Shown here in pieces: positions 16,768-27,006 of a DNA stretch of 40,474 nt. This stretch comes from Planctomycetota bacterium. Its GTDB lineage: Bacteria; Planctomycetota; Brocadiia; JAADGH01. The position numbers and the translations under genes are program-made. Location of the stretch: NCBI GenBank assembly GCA_013152475.1, contig JAADGH010000215.1, forward strand, positions 1 through 40,474. The letters run 5' to 3'. Every line of letters starts with the position of its first letter. Positions within the stretch are counted from its first letter, which is position 1. Below the pieces are notes generated by a model. The model did no database searches, was not told the DNA's origin, and was given only the letters and a program-made list of their open reading frames with translations.

Positions 16768-17634
16768 CTAAGTAGAAACCGGGACCTCTTCCTTGGACGC
16801 GTCCTCTTTGTCCTTCTCCGCGTCCGGGGCAGCCGTCTTCTTTTTCTTCTTGCGGAGGTCCTCGATCACACGGGTCGGACAGACCTCGATGCACTTGCCG
16901 CAGAGCGTGCATTTCTCGTAGTCGATCTCGGCGAGAAAATCGATCACGTGGATGGCGTCGACCGGACATGCCTTTTCGCACTTCTTGCACGCAATACAGC
17001 CCTGCGCACATATCTTCTTGACCAACGCCCCCTTGACGTGGGAGCTGCAGAGAACATGGACGAATGTCTTCACCGGCAGCACGCAGATCAGGTCGCGGGG
17101 GCACGTCTCAACGCACTTTCCGCAGGCCGTGCACTTCTCAGGATTCACAATCGGCAGCCGATCGGGGCCCATGCGGATGGCGTCGAAGGGGCAGGCATCG
17201 GCGCAGCTCCCGAACCCCAGACAGCCGTACGTGCAGGCCAAGTTCCCGCCCTGGACGAGCTGGGCGGCGCGGCAATCGGCGATGCCGAAGTACTGGAATC
17301 GCTGCGCCACGTTCTTTCCCTTGCAGCGAACCACGGCAATTTCCCGCTCGCGCTCCACATACTCCACCCCCATGATGTCGGCCACCCTCTTCGCCAGTGT
17401 CTTGTCGAGGGCGGGGCAGACATTGACCGGCGCGTCACTCTTCACCACGGCCTCTGCTGCCGCAAGGCATCCGGCGAAGCCGCACCCGCCACAGTTCGCC
17501 CCGGGCAGCAGATCGCCAATCTCGTCGATGCGCGGGTCGGCGTCCACCTTGAACTTCTTGGAGGCAAGCGACAGCCCCAGCGCAAAGGCCACCCCAAGGA
17601 TCGTCAGCATGACAAGCGACCAGATGATCAGCAT
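16768..17634 (-). CDS. rnfB: Rnf electron-transport complex subunit B (ferredoxin-type)
   Basis: A 288-residue protein. One N-terminal membrane helix (about 3-26) is followed by the Rnf/Nqr-type Fe-S motif GANCGGCGFAGC with a fourth Cys in VNVCP. Four ferredoxin-type 4Fe-4S motifs follow, among them CTACGKCVETCP, CKKCEKACP and CTLCGKCIEVCP. The tail is Lys/Glu-rich. RnfB passes electrons from reduced ferredoxin into the membrane complex, which pumps Na+ or H+ while reducing NAD+. The multi-cluster form is typical of anaerobes. It is the last gene of rnfE-rnfA-rnfB, 18 bases after rnfA. Confidence 0.93.
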   Translation of the reverse strand: MLIIWSLVMLTILGVAFALGLSLASKKFKVDADPRIDEIGDLLPGANCGGCGFAGCLAAAEAVVKSDAPVNVCPALDKTLAKRVADIMGVEYVEREREIAVVRCKGKNVAQRFQYFGIADCRAAQLVQGGNLACTYGCLGFGSCADACPFDAIRMGPDRLPIVNPEKCTACGKCVETCPRDLICVLPVKTFVHVLCSSHVKGALVKKICAQGCIACKKCEKACPVDAIHVIDFLAEIDYEKCTLCGKCIEVCPTRVIEDLRKKKKKTAAPDAEKDKEDASKEEVPVST

Positions 17635-17652
17635 AACATTACGCCTTTTGTT

Positions 17653-18324
17653 TCAGACCATCCCCTGAAATCCCATGAACGCCAGGGCCATCAGCCCGGT
17701 GGAGATAAACGCGATCGGCTCCCCTTGCAGGGACTTTGGAATCCTGCTCCGCGCCAGGCGCTCACGGATGCCGGCCATGAGTAGCATGGCAATCGTGAAC
17801 CCGATACCCGCGCAGAAGCCCTGGAACACCGCCTGGAAGAAAGTCAGCGATGTCAGCACATGGTCCCCCGTACGGCTCATGTTCAGCACGTCCAGAATCT
17901 GTCCGGAGTTGGTGGTGTTCAGCAGCGCCACACCCATGACGGCGCAGTTGGTGGTGATGAGCGGCAGAAAGATGCCGAGCGCGCGATACAGCGCGGGGAG
18001 CGTCTTGCGCAGGACGATCTCGACCAACTGCACGAACGAGGCGATGACGAGGACAAAGACCACCGTCCGCAGGGCCATCTCCACCTTCACCGGCGGCTGG
18101 CCCGCCCCGGCCAGGTGTTTGCCCAGCCACAGCATGACCAGGTAGAGCGGGAATGTGATCGCCGAGGCCATGGTCATGACAAACGTCACGGCCATGCCCA
18201 TGCCAAAGGCCGAGTCCATCTTCTGCGTCACGCCGATGAATGGGCACAGGCCGAGAAACCTGGCCAGAATGAAGTTGTTTACGAAGATGACACCGATCGC
18301 GATCAGCAGGTAGTCGGCAATCAT
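17653..18324 (-). CDS. rnfA: Rnf electron-transport complex subunit A
   Basis: A 223-residue, six-helix membrane protein of the RnfA/NqrE family. Markers are NNFILARFLGLCPFIGV in the first half, LPLITTNCAVMGVALLN in the middle and PIAFISTGLMALAFMGF at the C terminus. The NFIL-CPF and TTNCA cysteines correspond to the pair that binds a membrane-embedded Fe-S centre between RnfA and RnfE. It is about 30 residues longer than the E. coli protein because of a loop around residues 65-80 and the C-terminal helix. Its ATG shares one base with the rnfE stop (TGATG at 18324). Confidence 0.95.
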   Translation of the reverse strand: MIADYLLIAIGVIFVNNFILARFLGLCPFIGVTQKMDSAFGMGMAVTFVMTMASAITFPLYLVMLWLGKHLAGAGQPPVKVEMALRTVVFVLVIASFVQLVEIVLRKTLPALYRALGIFLPLITTNCAVMGVALLNTTNSGQILDVLNMSRTGDHVLTSLTFFQAVFQGFCAGIGFTIAMLLMAGIRERLARSRIPKSLQGEPIAFISTGLMALAFMGFQGMV

Positions 18325-18953
18325 CAGACGCCACTCCTCAGAATGCGAATCCAGTTGAAGAAACCCAGCAGAAGCCCGAGGACCAGGAACGCGCCCGGGG
18401 CCATAATGATGACCGCCGCAGGCTGATACGCGGGCAGAAAGCCCAGCTTGTCATGGAGGATTGTAAAGACGGGTACGCCCCATATCTTGCCCGCGCCGAG
18501 GACCTCACGGACCGTCGAGATCAAGACCAGGGCCCCCATATAGCCGATGCCCATCCCCAGCCCATCGAGCAGCGAGGCGAAGACGTTGTTCTTCGAGGCG
18601 AACGCCTCTGCGCGGCCGAGGATGATGCAGTTCACGACGATCAGCGGGATGAAGATACCAATCGCCGCGCTCATGGTGGGGAACCATGCCTGCATCGAGA
18701 GATCGACGATCGTCACGAAACTGGCGATGACCACAATGAAGCACGGGATGCGAACCTCCCGAGGAACCATCCGGCGGACCAGAGAAACGATGGCGTTGGA
18801 GCAGACCAGCACAAACGTTGCGGCGCACCCCATGGCGACCCCGGTCTTCAGCGATCCGCTCGTGGCAAGGGTAGGGCAGATTCCCAGAATGGGCAGCGCG
18901 AAGATGGCGTTCTCTTTGCACAGCCCCTTCTTGAACTCCTGCCAATAGTCCAT
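18324..18953 (-). CDS. rnfE: Rnf electron-transport complex subunit E
   Basis: A 209-residue membrane protein of the RnfE/NqrD family. The start MDYWQEFKKGLCKENAIFAL, the motif LGICPTLATSGSLKTGVAMG and the later FIPLIVVNCIILGRAEAFAS are characteristic, including the two Cys that pair with those of RnfA. ATG 18953 has GGGAG (18960-18964) 6 bases upstream. A longer frame extends upstream toward 19433 but runs through the O-antigen ligase gene and lacks family similarity. In most genomes rnfC, rnfD and rnfG precede this gene. Here the upstream neighbour is unrelated, and rnfE has its own promoter. Confidence 0.95.
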   Translation of the reverse strand: MDYWQEFKKGLCKENAIFALPILGICPTLATSGSLKTGVAMGCAATFVLVCSNAIVSLVRRMVPREVRIPCFIVVIASFVTIVDLSMQAWFPTMSAAIGIFIPLIVVNCIILGRAEAFASKNNVFASLLDGLGMGIGYMGALVLISTVREVLGAGKIWGVPVFTILHDKLGFLPAYQPAAVIIMAPGAFLVLGLLLGFFNWIRILRSGV

Positions 18954-19005
18954 TGAACACTCCCTTCTGTGGTGAAACATCAGCAGGAACGACTGAGGTA
19001 CCGTT

Positions 19006-19034
19006 ACTATATTCCTGCCGTGTCGCAAAGTCAA
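19006..19034 (-). promoter_or_regulatory. predicted sigma70-type promoter of rnfEAB
   Basis: On the minus strand, TTGACT (19034-19029, 5 of 6) and TATAGT (19011-19006, 5 of 6) are spaced by exactly 17 bases. The start point would be near 18999, leaving a leader of about 46 bases. A GGTACC hexamer (18997-19002) lies 3 bases downstream of the -10, as it also does near the prepilin promoter. Confidence 0.7.
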
Positions 19035-19069
19035 CAGGAAAACGCGGTGGAAAACTAAACGGCGGGGAG

Positions 19070-20971
19070 CTACTTCGGCGGCGTCGCCCCGCGAATCTCC
19101 GTCAGAAGCCGTTCCGCCTCGGCCTTTTGGCGCCGGCTCGGCCGCAGGGCGAGGCACGTCTCCAAGTAGTGAATGACCGTCTCCGGGCGGGGCCTGCCCG
19201 CGAGGAGGACCCTGGCCGCCAGGAGATAGCCGCCGGCATCCGCATTCGCCGAGAGGTAGCTGTTTACGTTGGCGAGGGCGGCGGCCTGGTCTGTCACCAC
19301 TCGCCTTTCCCGGAACCTGCTGAAGTAGAGCTCGCCGAGGTACAGCCGTGCGGCGCCAAGGTTCGGCACGTCGCCGTCGATCTCCTCGATCACGTGGATC
19401 GCTTCGTTGATCCGGCCCTCCCTGCGCAGGCATACGGCATGGCGGAACTTCGCATTATACCACCACACCGGGTCCATAACCAGCGCCGCCCCGCGCTCCA
19501 GATACGGGTCCGCCGCACGGGCGTCCTCCGCCCTTCTCACGTCGAAGGCCATGCCCTTCGCCAGGAGCGTCTCGCCCTTCCACCCTCTCCAGCCGGTGGT
19601 CACAAACCCCGCTGCGGACAGAAGGAGTATGGCCGCGCACAGGATTCGACATGCGGTCCCGCATTTGACCCACTTCGGCTCTTTTCCCTCGCCTCCGCGC
19701 GCCAGGGCCATCAGAAGACCGATCTGCGTCCAGAAGAATGGCGCCACATCCCACGACCTCAACAAGGGGCTGAAGCAACTCTGCGCGAGCATACCGATCG
19801 TCCCGGCGAGCAAGGCGCGCTGCCACCATCGCTCCGGGCCTTGCCCGATCCCCCTGGACGCGCGCCAAATGAGAAGGACCGCGAGCGCGCAGGCTACCGC
19901 CATACCAATCCCCCCCAGTTCCACGCCGATGTTGAGGAGTTCGTTATGGGCGTGGTCGCCGATGATCTTCCGGAGCTGGGGGTAGAGAAACTCCTCCGCC
20001 TGACGGAACCGGGGATAGGCAAAGAAAAACCCACCGCCTCCCCACCCCAGGACGGGCTTGCACAGGATCATGCGGAAGGCATCCTGCCAGAAGAAGTACC
20101 GAACGGCCCTTGTGCCTTGGAGACAAAAGTCCACCCCCCGTGCTGTCAGACCGGGAACGGAAACCATGACCATTCCGGCAGCCCCAAGCAGGCTGATCGG
20201 AATCGCAACAATGTACCGCCGCCAGTTTTTCGGAGCGGTCAACACGCCGAGGGCAAACGTTCCCACGACTATACCGACCAGACCCGACGCAGATCGCGTC
20301 AATGCGATGGCGACCGTCAAGAGCAGTGCAAATGGGATCCACACGATCTTGCGCCCGCCCCCGGCGACGCCTCCGCTCCATGCCATGAGCATGGGCGTGA
20401 TGAGGATGCAGGCCGTGAAGTTCGAGTTGCTCCTGTGGGGGACGGCAAGGCGGAACGTGGCATCGTGGATCAAGTCCGGGTTCCACGCCCACACGCCAAA
20501 GAAACCGATAAGGCCGAACACGGCAGTGGCAAGCCCGGCGGCCACGATCCCCTTCATCATGAAGGTTTCACAACGATCGCGGGCCGCCAATCGGCCGAGG
20601 CCCTCGGCCCAGAGGACTGCAAAGAAGAGGGGGGCCAGCCGGCAAAACCAGCCCCACGGCCAGTCCGCCCAGAGGATCGAGGCGGCACAGAGGAGGAGGA
20701 AGGCGATGAGCAGGACCTCCTCCGCCGTCGCGGCGAGGACCCGCTTGTCCCTGATGATTCGGACGAGGAGGATGACGCCGAGCGCCACGGACATCCCGCG
20801 GAACAGCACGACTTTCGGGTAGGTCACATGGAGCGTGCTTGGAAAGGCGCGGACGAAGGGCAGACCTTTATTGCTCAGCCAGTCTTTTTCCTCACGAGGC
20901 GGCAGGTACGCCAGCGCAATGACGATGAGAACGATGACAAGAAGCCATCCCGTCATCCGTCTGTGGCGCAT
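19070..20971 (-). CDS. O-antigen ligase/Wzy-type polytopic membrane protein with C-terminal TPR-like region
   Basis: A 633-residue protein with about ten to twelve hydrophobic helices in its first ~430 residues. The periplasmic-loop signature of the Wzy_C/WaaL superfamily is present (GWGGGGFFFAYP, then HAHNELLNIGVELGGIGM). A helical TPR-like tail covers roughly the last 170 residues. Family members join O-antigen to lipid A-core, polymerise polysaccharide, or glycosylate pilins. ATG 20971 (MRHRRMTGW) is preferred over ATG 21046 because the extra residues overlap a strong hairpin behind the prepilin gene. Adjacency to a prepilin makes pilin glycosylation a possibility, but LPS or exopolysaccharide work is equally likely. 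Confidence 0.8.
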   Translation of the reverse strand: MRHRRMTGWLLVIVLIVIALAYLPPREEKDWLSNKGLPFVRAFPSTLHVTYPKVVLFRGMSVALGVILLVRIIRDKRVLAATAEEVLLIAFLLLCAASILWADWPWGWFCRLAPLFFAVLWAEGLGRLAARDRCETFMMKGIVAAGLATAVFGLIGFFGVWAWNPDLIHDATFRLAVPHRSNSNFTACILITPMLMAWSGGVAGGGRKIVWIPFALLLTVAIALTRSASGLVGIVVGTFALGVLTAPKNWRRYIVAIPISLLGAAGMVMVSVPGLTARGVDFCLQGTRAVRYFFWQDAFRMILCKPVLGWGGGGFFFAYPRFRQAEEFLYPQLRKIIGDHAHNELLNIGVELGGIGMAVACALAVLLIWRASRGIGQGPERWWQRALLAGTIGMLAQSCFSPLLRSWDVAPFFWTQIGLLMALARGGEGKEPKWVKCGTACRILCAAILLLSAAGFVTTGWRGWKGETLLAKGMAFDVRRAEDARAADPYLERGAALVMDPVWWYNAKFRHAVCLRREGRINEAIHVIEEIDGDVPNLGAARLYLGELYFSRFRERRVVTDQAAALANVNSYLSANADAGGYLLAARVLLAGRPRPETVIHYLETCLALRPSRRQKAEAERLLTEIRGATPPK

Positions 20972-20996
20972 AGACAGGTCCACCCTATCAATGAAA

Positions 20997-21028
20997 GAAG
21001 GAGGCGGCGATAATTCGCCGCCTCCTTC
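20997..21028 (-). terminator. perfect 14-bp hairpin downstream of the prepilin gene
   Basis: Arms 20997-21010 and 21015-21028 are perfect reverse complements (core GGAGGCGGCGA / TCGCCGCCTCC) around a 4-base loop. On the minus strand it starts 28 bases after the prepilin stop and is followed by CTTTCATTG, a weak T-run. It may be a partial terminator or an mRNA-end stabiliser that sets prepilin and ligase levels apart. Confidence 0.7.
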
Positions 21029-21055
21029 CCATTCACATTCAGTCATGGAAGGCGC

Positions 21056-21748
21056 TTAACCGCCGCCTCCACCGCCGCCAGCGTCGTTCACCTGAATTAC
21101 CCGCGAGTCGCTGGGAGCAGGCAACAACTCATCGGATGCATAAATGTTGTCGCCGTCCAAGCCACACTGCGGGTTGTTCCGCCATTCGACATGCCCGTCG
21201 AGATAGCAGATATTCTGGCCTTTATCGTGATGGTTCCTCGAGTTCACATCAGAGTTGGTGCCAGAGGCATCCCTCAAGGGAGCATCGGCCAGCATGGCGA
21301 TCTCCGACGTGTTCGCAGCGCTGAGCATGTCCTTGGTGTCATCGTAGCCATAGCTGCACACCTTGCCCCCGCCCCCTGTTTCACCTGCAATAGGCTGCGG
21401 GTTGAAGGCGTCGCCAGCCGTCATGTCGGCGATATTGTCGTTGCAGCTCGGGCACACAAAGACCATTCTGGATGACACATACTCAGGATATAATAGCGCT
21501 AAGGATCTCATCGGATCGGTCTCGCCTCTCGCCGTGCCTTCTTGAAGGTCCACTGGCATGTAGTCATTGAAGTCATTCGTGTACATACAGATGCCCAGAC
21601 CGATCTGGCGAAGGTTGCTCTTGCACTTCGCCTTTCTAGCCTCTTCACGCGCCCGGCCCAACGTCGGCAGCAACATGCTGGCGAGAATGCCGATTATGGC
21701 GATAACCACCAACAGCTCGACCAATGTAAAACCGCGGCTCTTCTTCAT
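21056..21748 (-). CDS. type IV/type II secretion-like prepilin (DUF1559, H-x9-DG)
   Basis: A 230-residue prepilin-like protein. The N-terminal class III signal is textbook: short basic leader MKKSRG, cleavage before [20 protein letters not shown], with Glu5 of the mature form present. The C-terminal half carries the DUF1559-type H-x9-DG motif (H-H-D-K-G...YLDGHVEW) and DNIY. It ends in a run of seven Gly right before the stop. Such proteins occur in many copies in planctomycete-like genomes; most are probably minor pseudopilins or exported scaffold proteins. ATG 21748 has a near-perfect Shine-Dalgarno (AAAGGAGGTGA) about 6 bases upstream, suggesting strong translation. It has its own promoter. 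Confidence 0.92.
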   Translation of the reverse strand: MKKSRGFTLVELLVVIAIIGILASMLLPTLGRAREEARKAKCKSNLRQIGLGICMYTNDFNDYMPVDLQEGTARGETDPMRSLALLYPEYVSSRMVFVCPSCNDNIADMTAGDAFNPQPIAGETGGGGKVCSYGYDDTKDMLSAANTSEIAMLADAPLRDASGTNSDVNSRNHHDKGQNICYLDGHVEWRNNPQCGLDGDNIYASDELLPAPSDSRVIQVNDAGGGGGGG

Positions 21749-21791
21749 GCTTCTCACCTCCTTTCCTTGTTTTCCAAAGGCCATCAACACA

Positions 21792-21838
21792 GTACCTAAA
21801 CTCTCCCCCTTCCCCATACATGGTACCTAAGTATACCA
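21792..21838. promoter_or_regulatory. candidate operator: inverted TGGTA/TACCA plus repeated GTACCTAA
   Basis: TGGTA (21821-21825) and TACCA (21834-21838) form an inverted repeat with an 8-base gap that covers the prepilin -10. The 8-mer GTACCTAA occurs at 21823-21830 and again at 21792-21799, exactly 31 bases (about three helical turns) apart. This geometry suits a dimeric repressor binding two sites, but no regulator is encoded nearby. Confidence 0.35.
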
Positions 21839-21858
21839 TCCTGCCGCAAAAATGTCAA
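21830..21858 (-). promoter_or_regulatory. predicted strong sigma70-type promoter of the prepilin gene
   Basis: On the minus strand, TTGACA (21858-21853, 6 of 6) and TATACT (21835-21830, 5 of 6) are separated by exactly 17 bases, with a predicted start near 21823 and a leader of about 75 bases. This is the best promoter match in the window. Confidence 0.8.
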
Positions 21859-21885
21859 GCATCTCTACGAATATTTTCCGCAGGG

Positions 21886-23181
21886 CTAATCATCAAAGGT
21901 ACTTATGACCAGTCCGCTAAGCAGTTTGGGGTAGAAATACGTCGATTTCGGAGGCATTTTCTCCCGGCCCGCCGCGATGGCCCGGACCTGCTCCACGCGC
22001 GTGGCAGTCAGCAGAAAGGCTAACTGGAAGCCCCCTGACTGCACCGCCTGCTCCGCCTCAGCCGCCGACTTGGTGTACGCCACGTGCTTCTTCGCCTCGC
22101 TCTCACATGCGATCCCCAGCACCCGATCAAGAATCAGCGACTGGAGAATCGCCGTGTCGAGGCGTTGAAGATCGGCGCTCTTCCCCGGCATGGCCTTGGC
22201 CAACACATCCTCAGATCGCAGCGTCAGCACATAACGCCTGCGTCCCCCGGCGATCAGTCCCATTCCGTGGCGGTCGGCAGCGCCCTCGGCCGCCGCAAGC
22301 AACTCCTCCACGGAACCGTCGTGCTCTTGAACCTCAAAATTCTCACCCAGCTTGTCCATCACGGCGTCCAGGGCCGGGGCCTCGATGCCCCTGATGAGAC
22401 GGTGGGACGCCCAGATCACGAGACCGGGATCGTCCATCGCCACGATGTGCATCAGCACATAGTCGGACGCGGCATTCCCTCCCTGCGCCCCCCCGGCCAC
22501 CTGATCCCGGTAGACCACTGCTGTCTCGTAGCGATGGTGGCCGTCCGCAATGAAAAGAGGCTTCCCGGACATGGCGGCCGCAAGACGTTCGATAAGGTCC
22601 AGATCGGAAACTCGCCACAGGCGGTTGATGGTCCCGTTGCGGTCCGTCGCCTCGCCCTCGGGCGCGCCATGCGCCGCCTGCTCCAGAAGCGGGACGACAT
22701 CATCCTTTCCGCCCGGATACAGGGCGAAGATCGGGCTCAGGTTCGCCCGGCAGACCCGCATAAGTTTCAGGCGATCGGCCTTCGGCCCGGGGATGGTCTC
22801 CTCATGGCCGTAGACCTGTCCCTTGTCCAGGTCCTCGATCAGGACTCGCGCCATAAGTCCGCGGCGGACTCTCCTTTGCCCCCCGGCCTCGAACTCCTGA
22901 TCGCAGACATATAGAGAAGAGGTATCCTCCCGGCGCAGGACGCCCGATCGCGTCCAATCCTCCAGGCGCCTCGCGGCCTGGGCGTAGTCCGCGTCGGTGC
23001 GGGGATGCTCGTCGCTGGACTCTCCAAGGATAAGGCGGATGACATTGTTTGGATGGCGCTCCATCAGGGCCTCCGCCTCGGCCGGCGAGATGACGTCGTA
23101 CGGCGGGGCCGTAACCGCGGACAGATCGCCCACCATCTCCTGAGAATATCTCAGCCCACGGAAGGGACGGATCGTCGCCAA
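21886..23181 (-). CDS. DUF1015 family protein
   Basis: A 431-residue member of the DUF1015 family, of unknown activity. Recognisable segments are the N-terminal IRPFRGLRYS, VTAPPYDVISPAEAE, GHEETIPGPKADRL and the central LFIADGHHRYETAVVYRD. The start is TTG 23181, because the conserved IRPFRG segment lies before the first ATG and GAGAGGGG sits 7 bases upstream. It begins one base after the ahcY stop (TGA 23183-23185), so it is the last gene of the secA-waaA-metK-ahcY transcript. Conserved histidines in ADGHHRY suggest a metal or phosphate-handling enzyme, which is speculation. Confidence 0.9.
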   Translation of the reverse strand: MATIRPFRGLRYSQEMVGDLSAVTAPPYDVISPAEAEALMERHPNNVIRLILGESSDEHPRTDADYAQAARRLEDWTRSGVLRREDTSSLYVCDQEFEAGGQRRVRRGLMARVLIEDLDKGQVYGHEETIPGPKADRLKLMRVCRANLSPIFALYPGGKDDVVPLLEQAAHGAPEGEATDRNGTINRLWRVSDLDLIERLAAAMSGKPLFIADGHHRYETAVVYRDQVAGGAQGGNAASDYVLMHIVAMDDPGLVIWASHRLIRGIEAPALDAVMDKLGENFEVQEHDGSVEELLAAAEGAADRHGMGLIAGGRRRYVLTLRSEDVLAKAMPGKSADLQRLDTAILQSLILDRVLGIACESEAKKHVAYTKSAAEAEQAVQSGGFQLAFLLTATRVEQVRAIAAGREKMPPKSTYFYPKLLSGLVISTFDD

Positions 23182-23182
23182 T

Positions 23183-24448
<1,266 letters not shown>

Positions 24449-24493
24449 TCAGACTGTTCTCCCTTCTCAACACAATTCAGCCGTTGCGCCATT

Positions 24494-25693
24494 TTATAGC
24501 TTGGCCTCGCGCCTGAGGGTCGCGGCCTTGTTTGTCTTCTCCCACGTAAAATCCTTCAGTGACCGACCGAAGTGGCCGAATCGGGCCGTCTCCTTGTAGA
24601 TCGGACGGCGCAGTTTGAGGGTGTCGATGATCCCGCCGGGGGTCAGGTCGAAGTGCTTGTGCACCAGCGCGATGATGTCGTCATCGCAGAGCCTGCCGGT
24701 CCCGAAGGTGTTCACATTGATGGACAGCGGCTCGGCCACTCCGATGGCGTAGGAAAGCTGGAACTCACACACGTCGGCAATGCCCGCCGCCACGATGTTT
24801 TTCGCCACCCAGCGCGTGGCATAGGCCGCGCTGCGGTCGACCTTGGACGGGTCTTTGCCTGAGAAGGCGCCGCCGCCGTGCCGGCCCCACCCGCCGTAGG
24901 TGTCGACGATGATCTTCCGTCCCGTCAGGCCGCAGTCCCCCTGCGGGCCGCCCACGACGAAGCGTCCGGTCGGGTTTACGTGGTAGATCGTATCCTTGTC
25001 CAGGTATCTCGCAGGAATTACCTTCTTGATCAGTTTCCCGATAATGTCCTTGCGGATTTTCGCCTGCGATACGTCCGGGTCGTGCTGGGTGGAGACAACC
25101 ACGGTGTGCACGCGCTTCGGCTTGCCGTTTTTGTACTCCACGGTTACCTGGGATTTTGCGTCGGGCCGGAGGTAGGGGATGGCCTTCTTGTTCCGGAGTC
25201 GGGCGTGATGGTCCATCAGCTTGTGCGCCAGCACAATCGGCAGTGGCATCAGCTCGGGCGTCTGTCGGCAAGCAAAGCCGAACATCATGCCCTGGTCGCC
25301 GGCGCCCTGCTTTTTCTTTTTGTCCGCATCGACACCCATAGCGATGTCGGGGGACTGTTTGTCGATGCTCACCAATACCGCGCATGTCTTGTAGTCGAAC
25401 CCCGTGGCCCCGTCCGTGTAGCCGATCTCACGAATCACATTCCGGGCGACATCGGCGAAATTGACGAAGCCTGCTGTCGTGATCTCCCCGGCGATCAGGC
25501 ACACCCCCGTGGTTACCAGTGTTTCGCAAGCAACCCGAGAGTAGGGGTCTTGCTCCAACAGCGCATCGAGGATGGCATCCGATATCTGATCCGCCACCTT
25601 GTCCGGGTGGCCCATGGAGACCGACTCTGATGTGAATAAGAAATCCTTTCCCTCAGACTGCGGTTGCGTGCAACACGCATGACCTTTCGCCAT
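24494..25693 (-). CDS. metK: methionine adenosyltransferase (S-adenosylmethionine synthetase)
   Basis: A 399-residue enzyme making SAM from methionine and ATP. It shows [20 protein letters not shown] at the N terminus, the ATP-site hexapeptide GAGDQG, the second loop [16 protein letters not shown] and the end of the fold near [14 protein letters not shown]. The start ATG 25693 has GGGAGGTAA 7 bases upstream; an extension to 25735 adds nothing conserved. A short His/Cys-containing N-terminal extension ([10 protein letters not shown]) precedes the conserved core. It starts 17 bases after waaA and is followed by ahcY. Confidence 0.97.
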   Translation of the reverse strand: MAKGHACCTQPQSEGKDFLFTSESVSMGHPDKVADQISDAILDALLEQDPYSRVACETLVTTGVCLIAGEITTAGFVNFADVARNVIREIGYTDGATGFDYKTCAVLVSIDKQSPDIAMGVDADKKKKQGAGDQGMMFGFACRQTPELMPLPIVLAHKLMDHHARLRNKKAIPYLRPDAKSQVTVEYKNGKPKRVHTVVVSTQHDPDVSQAKIRKDIIGKLIKKVIPARYLDKDTIYHVNPTGRFVVGGPQGDCGLTGRKIIVDTYGGWGRHGGGAFSGKDPSKVDRSAAYATRWVAKNIVAAGIADVCEFQLSYAIGVAEPLSINVNTFGTGRLCDDDIIALVHKHFDLTPGGIIDTLKLRRPIYKETARFGHFGRSLKDFTWEKTNKAATLRREAKL

Positions 25694-25710
25694 CGTTGGC
25701 TTACCTCCCT

Positions 25711-27006
25711 TCAAGAGACTACCTCCTTCAAGCACTCGATGTTTCGCTTTGTCGCCCCTATATTGTCGAGGACGACCTGGCGCGCCTTCGCGCCAAACTC
25801 GTCGCGTTTGCTCTTCGACCCAAGCAGGCCCACGATTTGTTCCTTCAGCGCCCCGGCATCCTCAACACGAACGGCCCCGCCCCCGTCCAGGAGGAGCCGC
25901 GCCTCCTCATCGAAATTGCTTGTGTGCGGGCCGAACAGGACCGCCTTGCCGAGCCCCGCCGGCTCGAGCATGTTGTGCCCGCCGGCAGCCGATGTGAAGA
26001 GGCTCTTGCCCACGAATACGCACGAGGCGATGGAGCAGATGTCCACCAGCTCCCCCATCGTGTCCACCACCACCACGGCGTCGCCGTTCTCGAGATCGGC
26101 GGGGTGCTCATTGCTGACGGTCGACCACCGTATTGCCTTTAGCCCCTGCCGTTCGATCCCCCGGAGCATGTCGCTCAGCCCCTCCATGTGGCGCGGCGCG
26201 AGAATGAGACGGGCGCCCGGGAACTCCCGCCGCACCTCCCGGTAGATCTCCGTTAGCGACACAACCTCATCAGTATATACGCTTGCCCCCACGATTACAA
26301 GGTCTTCCCCGGCCAACCCGATCATTTTTCTTATCCGCCCCTGTGCGTCCGGACCGACCTTCACGCGCATTGCATCGTACTTCATCATGCCTGTCACGCG
26401 GATGCCGTCGGCCGGGACACCCACCCCCCGCAGGCGTTCGGCGTAGGTATCGTTCTGCACGCAGAACAGCCTGACACACTCGCCCGAGAAAACCCACGGC
26501 GCGATGCGCCGCAACCAGCGATAGCGCGCCGCGCCCTGTTCGGTAATGCGCCCATTCATGACGATCGCGGGGATGCCGGCCTTCGCTGCACTGCGCAGCA
26601 GGTTCGGCCAGAGCTCCAGTTCGATGAGGACCAGACAGGAGGGCCGGAGCCGCCTTACGGCGCGCCGCGTCGTCCAACTGAAGTCGAGGGGGCAATAGAA
26701 GATCGTCCTGCCCGGCAGCTCCTTCCGCGCGATTGTCTGCCCGGTGTTGGTGGTGGTGGAAACGACGACGTCCCAGCCGGGGAACTCCTTCTCCAGCTCT
26801 TTGACCAGCAGCCCCGCGATCTTGGCCTCGCCCACGGAGACGGCATGGACCCAGATGCACTCCCGCTGCCCGGCGCGTCGCGGCATGTTCCCGAAGCGCT
26901 GGAAAAAACCGGCTCGGTACTTCTCGCGCGTGGCCATGCGGTAGAGCAGGAGGGGCGACAGGGCCATGGCCAGGCCCAGATAGGCGATGTCAAAGAGTAT
27001 TCCCAT
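25711..27006 (-). CDS. waaA: Kdo transferase (3-deoxy-D-manno-octulosonic acid transferase)
   Basis: A 431-residue GT-B glycosyltransferase that adds Kdo to lipid A at the cytoplasmic face of the inner membrane. An N-terminal membrane anchor ([21 protein letters not shown]) is followed by [17 protein letters not shown], the canonical acceptor-domain motif with its catalytic Glu. Further motifs are [11 protein letters not shown], the donor-side VFVGKSL and [25 protein letters not shown] 27006 shares one base with the secA stop (TAATG) and uses GGGAGG within the end of secA, so translation is coupled. Its presence is good evidence for a Kdo-containing lipopolysaccharide. Confidence 0.95.
   Translation of the reverse strand: MGILFDIAYLGLAMALSPLLLYRMATREKYRAGFFQRFGNMPRRAGQRECIWVHAVSVGEAKIAGLLVKELEKEFPGWDVVVSTTTNTGQTIARKELPGRTIFYCPLDFSWTTRRAVRRLRPSCLVLIELELWPNLLRSAAKAGIPAIVMNGRITEQGAARYRWLRRIAPWVFSGECVRLFCVQNDTYAERLRGVGVPADGIRVTGMMKYDAMRVKVGPDAQGRIRKMIGLAGEDLVIVGASVYTDEVVSLTEIYREVRREFPGARLILAPRHMEGLSDMLRGIERQGLKAIRWSTVSNEHPADLENGDAVVVVDTMGELVDICSIASCVFVGKSLFTSAAGGHNMLEPAGLGKAVLFGPHTSNFDEEARLLLDGGGAVRVEDAGALKEQIVGLLGSKSKRDEFGAKARQVVLDNIGATKRNIECLKEVVS

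Noticed and set aside
18953-19433. Longer N terminus for rnfE
   Set aside because: The extension runs through the O-antigen ligase gene's coding sequence and through the predicted rnf promoter, and it lacks RnfE similarity.
25694-25710. A SAM riboswitch in front of metK
   Set aside because: Only 17 bases separate waaA and metK, far too little for any known SAM aptamer.
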